A stretch of 47,422 nucleotides of DNA from Janthinobacterium agaricidamnosum NBRC 102515 = DSM 9628 (GTDB taxonomy: Bacteria > Pseudomonadota > Gammaproteobacteria > Burkholderiales > Burkholderiaceae_D), in the NCBI RefSeq assembly GCF_000723165.1, contig NZ_HG322949.1:4006073-4053494 (forward strand). Direction: 5' to 3'. The notes below the pieces were generated by a model. It was given only the letters and a program-made list of their open reading frames with translations. It did not search any database and was not told where the DNA came from. The position numbers and the translations under genes were made by a program. Position 1 is the stretch's first letter, and each line of letters opens with the position of its first letter. Shown piece after piece: positions 34,307-42,511 of the stretch.

Positions 34307-35338
34307 GTGAATAATTTAAAAAAAATTGCTGTTGCCGCCGCAACTCTCTGCTCCGCGCTTGCCGTGCAAGCACAGGAAATTAATCCTTCCTGGTATATCC
34401 AGCCCAGCATCAATGCCTTGAAACCAGATTCAGATTTCTCGTCGGATAAAACCGGTTATGGCGCAGGTTTGCGTCTCGGTAAACCGGTATCCGAATCGTG
34501 GGACATCCAGATCGGCACCACCTACGCCCGCTCCAAGGATAACGATCAGCGCTACCAGCAAAATACGCTGGGCGTCGATGGCTTGTACCTGTTTTCGCGT
34601 AAAGCCTTCCGTCCATACATCCTGGTCGGTATCGGCGCGCAGCGCGACAAGGATACCAACCTGGTGCTTGGCGACCGCTCCAAGACTTCGCCATACGCCA
34701 GCCTCGGTCTGGGTTTCCAATCGACCATCAACGACCAATGGTCGTTGCAGACCGACATACGCAATGTGCACGGCTTCTTGCGCGGCGATACTTTCCCGTC
34801 GAGCAAATCGAACAATTACTACTTCACCGTGGGCTTGAACTACGCGTTCGACAAACCGCCGGCACCGGTGCGCCCTGCGCCACCGCCGCCGGCGCCTTAC
34901 GTCGCACCGCCGCCGGCACCAGTGGCGCCGCCGCCGCCACCGCCGCCACCGGCTCGCTTCGAGAAAGTGACCATGTCGGCTACCGAACTGTTCGCTTTCG
35001 ACAGCGCCAAGCTGAACGCACCGCAAACCAAGCTCGATGACATTGCCAACGTGCTCAACAATAACCGCGACATCAACAACGTTGTCATCACCGGTTATGC
35101 GGACCGTATCGGCGCCGCCAAGTACAACCAGAAACTGTCCGAACAGCGCGCCGCATCGGTCAAGACTTACCTGGTAGGCAAAGGTGTCGCAGCGGATCGC
35201 TTGACGGCGGTCGGCAAGGGTTCGAGCAACCCGGTAGTGGTGTGCAGCGACAAGAAAAAGGCTGATTTGATCAAGTGCCTGGAACCGAACCGCCGGGTTG
35301 AAGTGGAACAAATCACCATCGAACGCCGCGTGCAATAA
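34307..35338 (+). CDS. OmpA-family outer membrane protein
   Basis: 343 residues from a GTG start with CGGGAG six bases upstream. Signal peptide 1-22 (ending AVQA), beta-barrel domain about 23-185 with alternating strands and a terminal aromatic (YYFTVGLNYAF), a proline linker with a run of eight Pro, and a C-terminal OmpA peptidoglycan-binding domain (FAFDSAKLN, ITGYADRIGAAKYNQKLSEQRA, PNRRVEVE). Anchors the outer membrane to the wall. Has a long AT-rich leader. A family 1 repeat starts immediately after the stop. Confidence 0.93.
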   Translation: MNNLKKIAVAAATLCSALAVQAQEINPSWYIQPSINALKPDSDFSSDKTGYGAGLRLGKPVSESWDIQIGTTYARSKDNDQRYQQNTLGVDGLYLFSRKAFRPYILVGIGAQRDKDTNLVLGDRSKTSPYASLGLGFQSTINDQWSLQTDIRNVHGFLRGDTFPSSKSNNYYFTVGLNYAFDKPPAPVRPAPPPPAPYVAPPPAPVAPPPPPPPPARFEKVTMSATELFAFDSAKLNAPQTKLDDIANVLNNNRDINNVVITGYADRIGAAKYNQKLSEQRAASVKTYLVGKGVAADRLTAVGKGSSNPVVVCSDKKKADLIKCLEPNRRVEVEQITIERRVQ

Positions 35339-35459
35339 GAGCCTATCCCAGTAGTGAGCGTCTTCTGCTGGCAGCGCATCAGCAGCGCGGACCAGGCAAC
35401 GCAGTCCCCGCTGCTGAGGGGCGCCAGCAGGGGACGTATTCATCTACTGGGATAGGCTC
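35339..35459. repeat. Dispersed palindromic repeat, family 1, intact short copy
   Basis: Ends GAGCCTATCCCAGT (35339-35352) and ACTGGGATAGGCTC (35446-35459) are exact inverted copies. The interior matches the copy at 8-165 apart from that copy's 37-base insertion. It begins at the base after the OmpA TAA. Confidence 0.88.
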
Positions 35460-35465
35460 TAACTA

Positions 35466-35481
35466 CCGTGGTTCGCCACGG
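35466..35481. repeat. Small perfect hairpin with TTCG loop
   Basis: CCGTGG-TTCG-CCACGG. It lies between the repeat and the terminator and may stabilise the ompA mRNA end. Confidence 0.45.
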
Positions 35482-35489
35482 AGTAAAAC

Positions 35490-35516
35490 AAAAAGGGGCG
35501 TTGCGCCCCTTTTTTT
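35490..35516 (+). terminator. Rho-independent terminator of ompA
   Basis: Five A, stem GGGGCG-TTG-CGCCCC, then seven T. Symmetric enough to act in both directions. Confidence 0.92.
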
Positions 35517-35532
35517 CGTCGAGGATCATGAA

Positions 35533-36492
35533 ATGACTACGCCCGATACCCATCCCGCTGCACGACAGCAAGGCTGGCTGCCCTTCATCAAGGACATGCG
35601 CACCGTAATCGTCTGTTCCGTCACCGAGTGGCTGGAACACCGCGGCTCCAGCAAGGGCGCGGCGCTGGCCTTCTACACCATGTTTTCGATCGCGCCGATT
35701 TTAGTGCTGGTAATTGCCATCGCCGGTTTCTTTTACGGCACGGAAGCGGCACGCGGGGAACTGTTTACCCAATTGCGCGACCTGCTCGGCTCGCAAGGTG
35801 CGGAAGCCATCCAACTGGTGCTGGCCGGCGCGCGCAACCATGAGGAAGGCCGCCTGGCGACGCTGATCGCGACCGGCTTGCTGCTGTTTGGCGCGACCAG
35901 CGTGTTTGCCGAACTGAAAGCCAGCCTGGATGAAATTTGGCAAGTACCGCCCTTAAAAGAAGCCGGCGTGTGGGATGTGCTGCGCACCCGTTTGCTGTCG
36001 TTCGGGCTGGTGCTGGTGCTGGCGTTCCTGCTGATGATTTCGCTGGTGGTCAGCGCCGCGCTGGCGATCCTGGAAAATTACTGGGGCGGTATCTGGAGGG
36101 ATTCGGCCTATTTGTTTGCCGTGCTGTCCGGCCTGATCGGTTTCGGCGTGATTGCGGTACTGTTCGGCGTCATCTATAAAATGCTGCCGCGCGTCAAACT
36201 ATCGTGGCGCGACGTGGTCATCGGCGCGCTGGGCACGGCCGCCATGTTTTCGCTGGGAAAATATGCGATCGGCATCTATATCGGCAATAGCGGCGTGGCC
36301 AGCAGTTTCGGCGCCGCCGGCTCGATGATCGCCTTGCTGCTGTGGGTCTATTATTCAGCCCAGATCTTCTTCCTCGGCGCCGAATTCGCCCGCCAGTACG
36401 CCCTGAAAATCGGCAGCCTGCGGCATTTGCCCAAGGATCAAGACGGCGATATCCAGCTGGCCTTGAAACATACGCACGCAGTGCAGCGCTAA
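35533..36492 (+). CDS. YihY/BrkB-family inner membrane protein
   Basis: 319 residues with six hydrophobic segments. Family features: SSKGAALAFYTMFSIAPILVLVIAIAG, the loop with WQVPPLKEAGVWDVLRTRLLSFGLVL, and the end GAAGSMIALLLWVYYSAQIFFLGAEFARQYA. Long misannotated as ribonuclease BN; true role unknown. The ATG at 35533 has only a weak GAGGA 12 bases upstream. Single gene. Confidence 0.9.
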   Translation: MTTPDTHPAARQQGWLPFIKDMRTVIVCSVTEWLEHRGSSKGAALAFYTMFSIAPILVLVIAIAGFFYGTEAARGELFTQLRDLLGSQGAEAIQLVLAGARNHEEGRLATLIATGLLLFGATSVFAELKASLDEIWQVPPLKEAGVWDVLRTRLLSFGLVLVLAFLLMISLVVSAALAILENYWGGIWRDSAYLFAVLSGLIGFGVIAVLFGVIYKMLPRVKLSWRDVVIGALGTAAMFSLGKYAIGIYIGNSGVASSFGAAGSMIALLLWVYYSAQIFFLGAEFARQYALKIGSLRHLPKDQDGDIQLALKHTHAVQR

Positions 36493-36515
36493 CGGTTTAA
36501 GAAAATCGGGGGCGC

Positions 36516-37724
36516 TTACTCGCCCAGCAACTCCGCCACCACTTCCATGCCCTGCACGCGTTCAGCCACCACCTTGACGATGACGATCACCGGCACGCCC
36601 AGCAGCAAGCCCCAGACGCCCCACAGCCAGCCCCAGAACAGCAGGCTGACGAATACCGCCGCCGGGTTCATGCGGGCGATGCGGCCCGTCATCCAGGTAG
36701 TGACAAAGGTGCCGACCAGGGTGGCGATGGCCATCGAGGTGCCGGTCACCAGCAACACCATTTGCAGCGATTCGAATTGCAGGAAGGCCACCATGCCGGT
36801 CGCCAGCGTGATCAACAAGGGGCCGAAATACGGCATGATGTGCAGCAAGCCGGCGACGATGGCCCAGGCGCCGGCGTTTTCCAGGCCGATCAGGCGTAGT
36901 GCGATCCACATCAGCAGCGCCAGCAAGCCATTGGTCACCAGCAGCATGAACATATAGTTCTGGATCGAGGTATTGATATCTTCCAGGATGTGCACGGTGA
37001 TTTTCTTGCGGCTCAGCGAAGGCCCGGTCAGCTTGACCAGCTTGCGCTTGAAAGTATCGCCGGACAATAACAGGAAAAACACCAGGAAGATCACCATCGT
37101 GGCCTGGCTCAGGAACCCCATCAGCCCGACCGAACCGGCCCAGACCCAATCCATCACCTTGAAATTGTTTGGCTGGTCCGGACCCGTCGCCTTTTTGCCG
37201 GCGCGGCGCGCTTCGGCGCCAGCTGCCGCCTGTTCGATTTCATTGGCCACCGCCTGCATCTTTTGCAGCGTGCCAGAGCGGGTATTCATGTTTTCGCTGA
37301 TCAGGCGCGACAATTTATGCGTGGCGGCCGGCAATTCTTCGACGATGGATTCAAATTCGCCCTGCACCCGGCTGACCACGGCGACCGAGCCCGACATGAT
37401 CAACGCCGTGACCAGCGTCGCGGCCAGCGCGCGCGGCAAATGGCGCCGCTCCAGCCATGCCACCAGCGGATTGAGGGTATAGGCGATGAAGATGCCAAAC
37501 AGCAGCGGTATCAGGAATTTTTGCGCCCATTGCAAGGCATAGACAAAGCTGACGGTGGCGATGATGCCCAGCGCAAAGCCGCGTGCATTGACATGCAGCG
37601 GCAGGCGCAGTGAAGGATCGTGCAAGTCTGCCGGCGCAGAGGAAGGAAGATCAAACGGCGCAGCATCGGAAGCTGCGGGGGTTGCGGGAGTCACTGGCGG
37701 AACGTCGACTGGCTCGGTACTCAT
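36516..37724 (-). CDS. AI-2E/PerM family transporter
   Basis: 402 residues from the ATG at 37724 (a TTG six codons upstream is also open). About eight membrane segments and the family signature around PYFGPLLITLATGMVAFLQF and GRIARMNPAAVFVSLLFWGWLWGVWGLLLGVPV. The long loop near 130-195 contains AAGAEARRAGKKATG. Members export autoinducer-2 or act as ion/proton antiporters; substrate not predictable. It lies downstream of the BON lipoprotein gene on the same strand. Confidence 0.88.
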   Translation of the reverse strand: MSTEPVDVPPVTPATPAASDAAPFDLPSSAPADLHDPSLRLPLHVNARGFALGIIATVSFVYALQWAQKFLIPLLFGIFIAYTLNPLVAWLERRHLPRALAATLVTALIMSGSVAVVSRVQGEFESIVEELPAATHKLSRLISENMNTRSGTLQKMQAVANEIEQAAAGAEARRAGKKATGPDQPNNFKVMDWVWAGSVGLMGFLSQATMVIFLVFFLLLSGDTFKRKLVKLTGPSLSRKKITVHILEDINTSIQNYMFMLLVTNGLLALLMWIALRLIGLENAGAWAIVAGLLHIMPYFGPLLITLATGMVAFLQFESLQMVLLVTGTSMAIATLVGTFVTTWMTGRIARMNPAAVFVSLLFWGWLWGVWGLLLGVPVIVIVKVVAERVQGMEVVAELLGE

Positions 37725-37747
37725 GTGTTGGCACGCCTTCAAGGCAA

Positions 37748-37780
37748 GCCGGAGCGGACCGCATGGCGGCGTGCTCCGGC
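37748..37780. repeat. Inverted repeat between two minus-strand genes
   Basis: GCCGGAGC (37748-37755) and GCTCCGGC (37773-37780) pair exactly around 17 bases. No T run follows in either direction; may be an attenuating hairpin. Confidence 0.35.
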
Positions 37781-37791
37781 CAGGTAGGGCA

Positions 37792-38103
37792 TTACTTCAC
37801 GCGGATATCGTTTTTAACCGATTTCACGCCTTTGACGCCGCGCGCAATCTCGCCGGCCTTGGTGATATCGGCTGGCTGGGCGACGAAACCGCTCAATTGT
37901 ACGGTGCCTTTGAAGGTTTCGACATTGATTTCGGTCGATTTCAAGGTAGGTTCATTGAAGATGCTGGCTTTGACCTTGGTGGTCAGCACAGTATCGTCGA
38001 CATATTCGCCGGTACCTTCCTTGGTCGCGGTCGAAGCGCACCCAGCAACAGCGAACAGGGAAGCAACGAACAGGCCGGTAGCGATTTTTTGTGCGATTTT
38101 CAT
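37792..38103 (-). CDS. BON-domain lipoprotein
   Basis: 103 residues. Lipoprotein signal ending FAVAGC, then a single BON domain (VDDTVLTTKVKASIFNEPTLKSTEINVETFKGTVQLSGFV ... GVKSVKNDIRVK in segments). BON lipoproteins (OsmY/DolP-like) bind phospholipid and support envelope integrity under stress. The neighbouring small stress-type genes fit this role. Confidence 0.88.
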   Translation of the reverse strand: MKIAQKIATGLFVASLFAVAGCASTATKEGTGEYVDDTVLTTKVKASIFNEPTLKSTEINVETFKGTVQLSGFVAQPADITKAGEIARGVKGVKSVKNDIRVK

Positions 38104-38193
38104 GGTTTTTCCTTAGAAATGGTCTATCAAATTTTACCCAGCCAAGTGTGCGAAAAGCAGTCCTTGGGATGAGCTTGTTTTACCGGTACGGCC

Positions 38194-38745
38194 TTACTCG
38201 CCGTACTGGCTTTTTGCAGCCGAAACACACTGGTCTTTGGCTGCGCCGGCTAATGCATCGCATTTCTCTGCTGCGACCTTGTACTCGGCAATTCTTTTTT
38301 CGCCGCGTGCATCGGCACGCGCTTCGATAACTTTCTTATCCGCCTTGGCGTCGGCCAGCGCGGCGATCTTGGTGGACTTCGCCAACTTCACGCACACATC
38401 CTTGTCATTGCCGGTCAGCGCCGCGCAACGCAACAGGTCGACGTCGTAATTGGCGTCGGCGATTTGCACCCGCGCCTTGGTATACGCCTTCAAGGTATTT
38501 TTGTATTGCGCCTTGGCATACGCTTCCGTGTACACCCGGGCCGCCTTGGCTTCCGCGATGCAGACATCTTTCGGATTGCCGGCGAGCGTGTCGCACTTGG
38601 CACGCGCCAACTTGAAGCTCGCTGCCGCCTGTTTGATACTGCTGTTATAGAGCATCCTGGCTTCGCTGCTGGCCGCCGCCGATGTCGCGGCGCAACTTCC
38701 CGCTACCAGCAGCCCCGCCAATAATGCCGCGTAAGGTTTGTTCAT
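38194..38745 (-). CDS. Exported protein with three cysteine-pair repeats
   Basis: 183 residues; GGGAGA precedes the ATG at 38745. Signal peptide about 1-26. The mature part is helical and lysine/alanine-rich with three repeats of the pattern C-x3-(A/T)G-x2-KD-x-C-x3-AK: KCDTLAGNPKDVCIAEAK, RCAALTGNDKDVCVKLAK and KCDALAGAAKDQCVSAAK. Each Cys pair can form a disulfide that pins a helical hairpin. Function unknown. A short hairpin (GTACGGC/GCCGTAC, 38186-38206) spans the stop codon. Confidence 0.75.
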   Translation of the reverse strand: MNKPYAALLAGLLVAGSCAATSAAASSEARMLYNSSIKQAAASFKLARAKCDTLAGNPKDVCIAEAKAARVYTEAYAKAQYKNTLKAYTKARVQIADANYDVDLLRCAALTGNDKDVCVKLAKSTKIAALADAKADKKVIEARADARGEKRIAEYKVAAEKCDALAGAAKDQCVSAAKSQYGE

Positions 38746-38818
38746 CCGGCTCTCCCATCTTCTTGTACTGCCTGGTTCATCACATCGCCGCACCCATGAC
38801 TTACGTTTTACGTGGAAA

Positions 38819-38847
38819 GGAACCCTTGATCTGTACGCTATCGTACA
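38819..38847 (+). promoter_or_regulatory. Candidate promoter/operator with TGTACG-CTAT-CGTACA palindrome
   Basis: GGAACCC at 38819-38825 is followed by the exact palindrome TGTACG-CTAT-CGTACA (38832-38847). The GGAAC plus CGTAC spacing (18 bases) loosely resembles ECF-sigma promoters. CTGTACGCTA also occurs upstream of ompA. It lies 195 bases before the glycine-zipper lipoprotein gene. Confidence 0.3.
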
Positions 38848-39041
38848 TAGCAATATTTATTTTGAAACTACGCGTGCCTCGACAACAAATCGTGCGTAAA
38901 CAGGCGCTCGCCCCGGGTGGATTGCGACTAGTCAGTTAACACTAAGAAACATTTTTAATATCAAATCAATACGTGCGGCAGCGTACAGACCCATGGCGCC
39001 GCGCTTCATAAGATGACGACACACTATGTCAGGAGGACAAA

Positions 39042-39485
39042 ATGAAAACCAATAACACCTTGGCAGCATTGATGATGACCGGCGCGGTACTGCTGACCGG
39101 TTGCGCCAGCACCCAGCAAGCACCCGGTTATTCGGCGTCGCAGCCGGAATCGGCCACGTACGGCACCATCGACAGTATTCAAATGACCCAGGGCAATGCC
39201 AGCGGCAGCGGCCTCGGCGCGGTGGCGGGCGGCGTGGTCGGCGCCTTGCTGGGCAACCAGGTCGGTTCCGGCGGCGGACGCACGGCGGCCACGGTGGCGG
39301 GTGCGGTCGGCGGCGCCGTAGTAGGTAATGAAGTCGAGAAAAACCGCGCCCAATCCAGCACCGCCTACCAGATCAGCGTGCGTCTCGACAATGGCGAATA
39401 CCGCACCGTGATCCAGGACAGCGTGGTGGACCTGCGTCCGGGCAACCGGGTGCGTGTCATCGACGGCCGCGTCTATCGTTATTAA
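39042..39485 (+). CDS. Glycine-zipper outer membrane lipoprotein (SlyB/PcP-like)
   Basis: 147 residues. AGGAGG before the ATG; lipoprotein signal ending VLLTGC. The centre is a glycine-zipper 2TM domain (GSGLGAVAGGVVGALLGNQVG and ATVAGAVGGAVVGNEVE) and the end a small beta domain (YQISVRLDNGEYRTVIQD ... GNRVRVIDGRVYRY). Such proteins insert in the outer membrane and respond to envelope stress. Similar in length to the SlyB/Pcp group. Confidence 0.88.
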   Translation: MKTNNTLAALMMTGAVLLTGCASTQQAPGYSASQPESATYGTIDSIQMTQGNASGSGLGAVAGGVVGALLGNQVGSGGGRTAATVAGAVGGAVVGNEVEKNRAQSSTAYQISVRLDNGEYRTVIQDSVVDLRPGNRVRVIDGRVYRY

Positions 39486-39503
39486 GCATCTTGGCTACGC
39501 TTT

Positions 39504-39606
39504 AGAGCGTCTAACAAAACGTTCAGGGCAAGGCGCATTGCCGTAGGCAGTACACATGGTCGACAAGGCAATGCAACGCTGCCATGGATGTTTTGTCAGG
39601 CGCTCT
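39504..39606. repeat. Dispersed palindromic repeat, family 2, long copy
   Basis: Arms AGAGCGTCTAACAAAAC (39504-39520) and GTTTTGTCAGGCGCTCT (39590-39606) pair at 15 of 17 positions. The 63-base copy at 6951 looks like this element with about 40 internal bases removed. It follows the glycine-zipper gene. Confidence 0.82.
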
Positions 39607-39646
39607 TAGACAAGCGGGCCGCGATCAACTCACCAGGGAGCATCAC

Positions 39647-39799
39647 ATGGGCACCATACTGTTAATTATCCTGATCCTCGCACTGGTCGGCGTCTTGCCG
39701 ACCTGGCCCCACAGCCGCGGCTGGGGTTACGGCCCGAGCGGCCTGACCGGCTTGATCGTCGTGATACTGATCATCCTGCTGCTGACCGGCAGGCTATAA
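39647..39799 (+). CDS. DUF3309 small membrane peptide
   Basis: 50 residues from the ATG at 39647 (AGGGAG ribosome site). Two hydrophobic segments (TILLIILILALVGVLPTW and GLTGLIVVILIILLLTG) separated by PHSRGWGYGPS match the DUF3309 family. An earlier in-frame ATG lies inside the repeat arm and is not credible. Often found with stress and envelope genes; function unknown. Confidence 0.85.
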   Translation: MGTILLIILILALVGVLPTWPHSRGWGYGPSGLTGLIVVILIILLLTGRL

Positions 39800-39805
39800 C
39801 AAGCA

Positions 39806-39828
39806 GGGCGCCGATGGCGCCCTTTTTT
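39806..39828 (+). terminator. Rho-independent terminator of the DUF3309 gene
   Basis: GGGCGCC-GAT-GGCGCCC followed by six T, seven bases after the stop. Confidence 0.93.
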
Positions 39829-39874
39829 GAGACTGCTTCAACCCTAGCTTGCTCCACAGGTTTCAGTCCTCCCC

Positions 39875-41200
39875 TCAAATATCCACCGTAGCGCCAGTCT
39901 TGATCAACGTCAAATCACCACGGCGCCGCACGCCGTCCTGCTTCAGCTGTTTGACGATGGTGTCGGTAAAGTCGATTTTACCGGCCAGCGTGACCTGTCT
40001 CAAGGTCAGCACATCGAATGTACTATGGTCAAAATTCGCATCGACGATGTCGCAGTCGCTGATAGTGACTTCTTTAGCGTGGACATAGGCAAAAGATGCG
40101 CCCTTCAGTGAAGTCTTTTTAATGAATATTCTTCCATATGTTGCGTAATCAATTGGTTGTGATTTTTTCAATTTTCTTGGATCATAATATACATTGACCG
40201 CGCCACCGGCAAATAAACTTCCATTACTTCCTTGGAAACCAACATTATTAATTTCCAGATTATCTATTTTTCCATACAGCGTGGAAAATCCAGAAAACTC
40301 TCTCTCTCCTACGCTGGATGGATCTCCATTATCATGAAACATGCAATCACTGATCTTGGCATCGCGTAACACCAAACCATGCCCTAGAAGTCTTGCACTG
40401 GACCTGCTCATAACAAAGTCATCGCCTTCAACATTAATCATCTGCAGATCGTCAATTTCAGAATCATCAATTCTAATGCTGCTAAATCTGCTATTTTTAA
40501 AATTCAAATACTCTTTACATTTCACTTTCTCCACCAACAAAATACCGCCACCATCTTGCACAGGAGCGGAAATTTTTTGAAGTTTACTGTTAGTAATGCT
40601 CAATCCGGCCTCACCGTACAAACGCATATATTTCAAATTACAATTATTAAAAACCGTATCCCCAGCGCTTCCAGCAGCACCAAAATAATTTTCATGAATA
40701 ATATTTTTATTTGGTGGCAAACCCATAAAATCACATTCATCAAAAAATGTTTTTTTACTCCCCTCGCCACCCAAGATTACAAACTTCCCTCGTCCATCAG
40801 TCTTTCTGAAAGTTACATTATCCCAAATTCCTTGACCTATATTAGCATTCATAAATTGACATTTTTCAAATAAAACATCCTTCAGCGACTTAACTCTGAT
40901 GAATACTCCAGGATAAAAATAACAACCAATAAACCTCGTGTTTTCACACTCCAAATTTTCCACTGTATTTTTAAAATCAGCATTTTCGATAATCAATGGT
41001 GCATCACCAAGCTTTTTTCGACGAAACTTAATATCTGTTAGCATCGAAAATTCTTCTTGCACGTCTTCAATGTTTTTTGAAGTTAGCCCTCTTGAATTTT
41101 TTAATAAAATTGCACCCATTGCCATCAGCGACACTATCGCACCTGTGTGTCTTAAAATATCACGTCGTGTTGATTTTTTTGAAAACAATTGATCTTCCAT
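39875..41200 (-). CDS. Pentapeptide-like beta-helix protein B, candidate T6SS immunity
   Basis: 441 residues. N-terminus STRRDILR plus hydrophobic AIVSLMAMGAILL resembles a twin-arginine signal without a clear cleavage site, so a periplasm-facing, membrane-held protein is likely. The body is a degenerate pentapeptide/right-handed beta-helix, with many rungs of the type ENADFKN, TRFIGCYF, LFEKCQF, FFDECDFMG, VFNNCNL and ASFAYVHAKEVTISDCDI. It is a close paralogue of the next gene upstream and overlaps it by one base (TAATG). Most of the gene is very AT-rich, but its last ~75 codons are much richer in GC. Immunity role is inferred from operon position behind a candidate effector. Confidence 0.65.
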   Translation of the reverse strand: MEDQLFSKKSTRRDILRHTGAIVSLMAMGAILLKNSRGLTSKNIEDVQEEFSMLTDIKFRRKKLGDAPLIIENADFKNTVENLECENTRFIGCYFYPGVFIRVKSLKDVLFEKCQFMNANIGQGIWDNVTFRKTDGRGKFVILGGEGSKKTFFDECDFMGLPPNKNIIHENYFGAAGSAGDTVFNNCNLKYMRLYGEAGLSITNSKLQKISAPVQDGGGILLVEKVKCKEYLNFKNSRFSSIRIDDSEIDDLQMINVEGDDFVMSRSSARLLGHGLVLRDAKISDCMFHDNGDPSSVGEREFSGFSTLYGKIDNLEINNVGFQGSNGSLFAGGAVNVYYDPRKLKKSQPIDYATYGRIFIKKTSLKGASFAYVHAKEVTISDCDIVDANFDHSTFDVLTLRQVTLAGKIDFTDTIVKQLKQDGVRRRGDLTLIKTGATVDI

Positions 41201-42510
41201 TAAATATCGATAATGGCGCCAGTTTTTATTAAACTCAACTTGGAATCACGTCTTACGTTTTCTTGCGTTACTCGCTTCACGATAGTATTGGTAAAATCAA
41301 TTTTACCTGCCAACGCAACTTGCCTTAACGTCAAAATATCAAATTTACTATGATCAAAATTTGCATCGGAGATGTCGCATTCGCTGATATTGACTTCTTC
41401 TGCGTGAACATAAGCCAAAGACGCCCTTTTCAAGGATGTCTTCTTAATCGATATCTTTCCATATTCCGCATAAAAAATCGGCTTCGATGGCTTTAATGAT
41501 TTTGGATCGTGATAAATATTGATCGATCCTCCGATAAATAAACTTCCATTACTTCCGCCAAAACGTACGTTATCAATCGAAAGATGGTCAATTTTTCCAT
41601 AATAGGTAGAAAATCCTGAATATCTTCGTTCCACAGGATTACCTGGATCACCTTCATCGTGGAACGTGCAATCACGAATAGTGGCATCTACAGATTTCAA
41701 TCCATGTCCGATCATTTTCGCCGTGCACTCACCCATCATCAAGGCATTCGTCTCTACGTTAACCATCCGCAAATCTTCAAAAGTAGTTTTTCTCATCTCC
41801 ACCTTATTGAACTTACTGGAAGTTAAATCAAAATAGTCTTTTGAAACAACGTCATCCAACAACAGATCACATTTTCCCGACTGAATATTGCTATATACCT
41901 TCTCCAGTCTACTGCTTTTGATAGACAATCCATCATCACCTTCCAATCCCACATATTTTAAATTGCAATTAAAAAATGCAGCATGACCATGCGTACCTAC
42001 CATGCCAAAATAATTTTCATGAATGATTTTTTCATTTTCGGGGACTCCCATGAAATCACATTCATTGAATACAACATTTTTGCTGCCCATGCCACCCAAC
42101 AAGAAAAATTTTGCACGGCCATCTGATTTGTTAAAAGTGACGTTATTCCAAACTCCTCCGCCAAAATTACAGCTCATGAATTGGCAACCATCAAAAGTCA
42201 CATCATTCATCGATATAATTTCAATTGAGACATCCGGATAAAAATAACATCCTATAAATTTCGTATTCTCACAAACAATCCCGCTCATTCCATTTTTAAA
42301 ATTTGCATTTTTAATGATCAATGCTTCACTGCCTATTTTTTCCCGTCGCAGTTTAACATTTTGAAGCATGGAGTATTCCTCCTTCATTTCTTCAATATTT
42401 TTTGACATGATCAGTCTTCCATTCTGCAGTAAAAATTTAGCTCCGACTGCGGCAACCAAGCCAACACTCGCGCCAGTTATAATTTTCCTACGAATTGATT
42501 TGTTCGTCAT
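41200..42510 (-). CDS. Pentapeptide-like beta-helix protein A, candidate T6SS immunity
   Basis: 436 residues from the ATG at 42510 (one base after the effector stop); an alternative ATG at 42531 overlaps the effector by 20 bases. N-terminus SIRRKIITGASVGLVAAVG again has a twin arginine and a hydrophobic stretch. The beta-helix body aligns with protein B throughout (both have CENT(R/K)FIGCYFYP, KIIHENYFG or NIIHENYFG, and TLRQV-LAGKIDFT-TIVK). Strongly AT-rich compared with flanking genes, suggesting recent acquisition. Duplicate immunity genes behind one toxin are common in T6SS cargo loci; this is the basis for the inference. Confidence 0.65.
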   Translation of the reverse strand: MTNKSIRRKIITGASVGLVAAVGAKFLLQNGRLIMSKNIEEMKEEYSMLQNVKLRREKIGSEALIIKNANFKNGMSGIVCENTKFIGCYFYPDVSIEIISMNDVTFDGCQFMSCNFGGGVWNNVTFNKSDGRAKFFLLGGMGSKNVVFNECDFMGVPENEKIIHENYFGMVGTHGHAAFFNCNLKYVGLEGDDGLSIKSSRLEKVYSNIQSGKCDLLLDDVVSKDYFDLTSSKFNKVEMRKTTFEDLRMVNVETNALMMGECTAKMIGHGLKSVDATIRDCTFHDEGDPGNPVERRYSGFSTYYGKIDHLSIDNVRFGGSNGSLFIGGSINIYHDPKSLKPSKPIFYAEYGKISIKKTSLKRASLAYVHAEEVNISECDISDANFDHSKFDILTLRQVALAGKIDFTNTIVKRVTQENVRRDSKLSLIKTGAIIDI

Positions 42511-42511
42511 A

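Noticed and set aside
39584..39646. Upstream start of the DUF3309 peptide
   Set aside because: Lies in the arm of the family 2 repeat; the ATG at 39647 has AGGGAG and gives the family's normal N-terminus.
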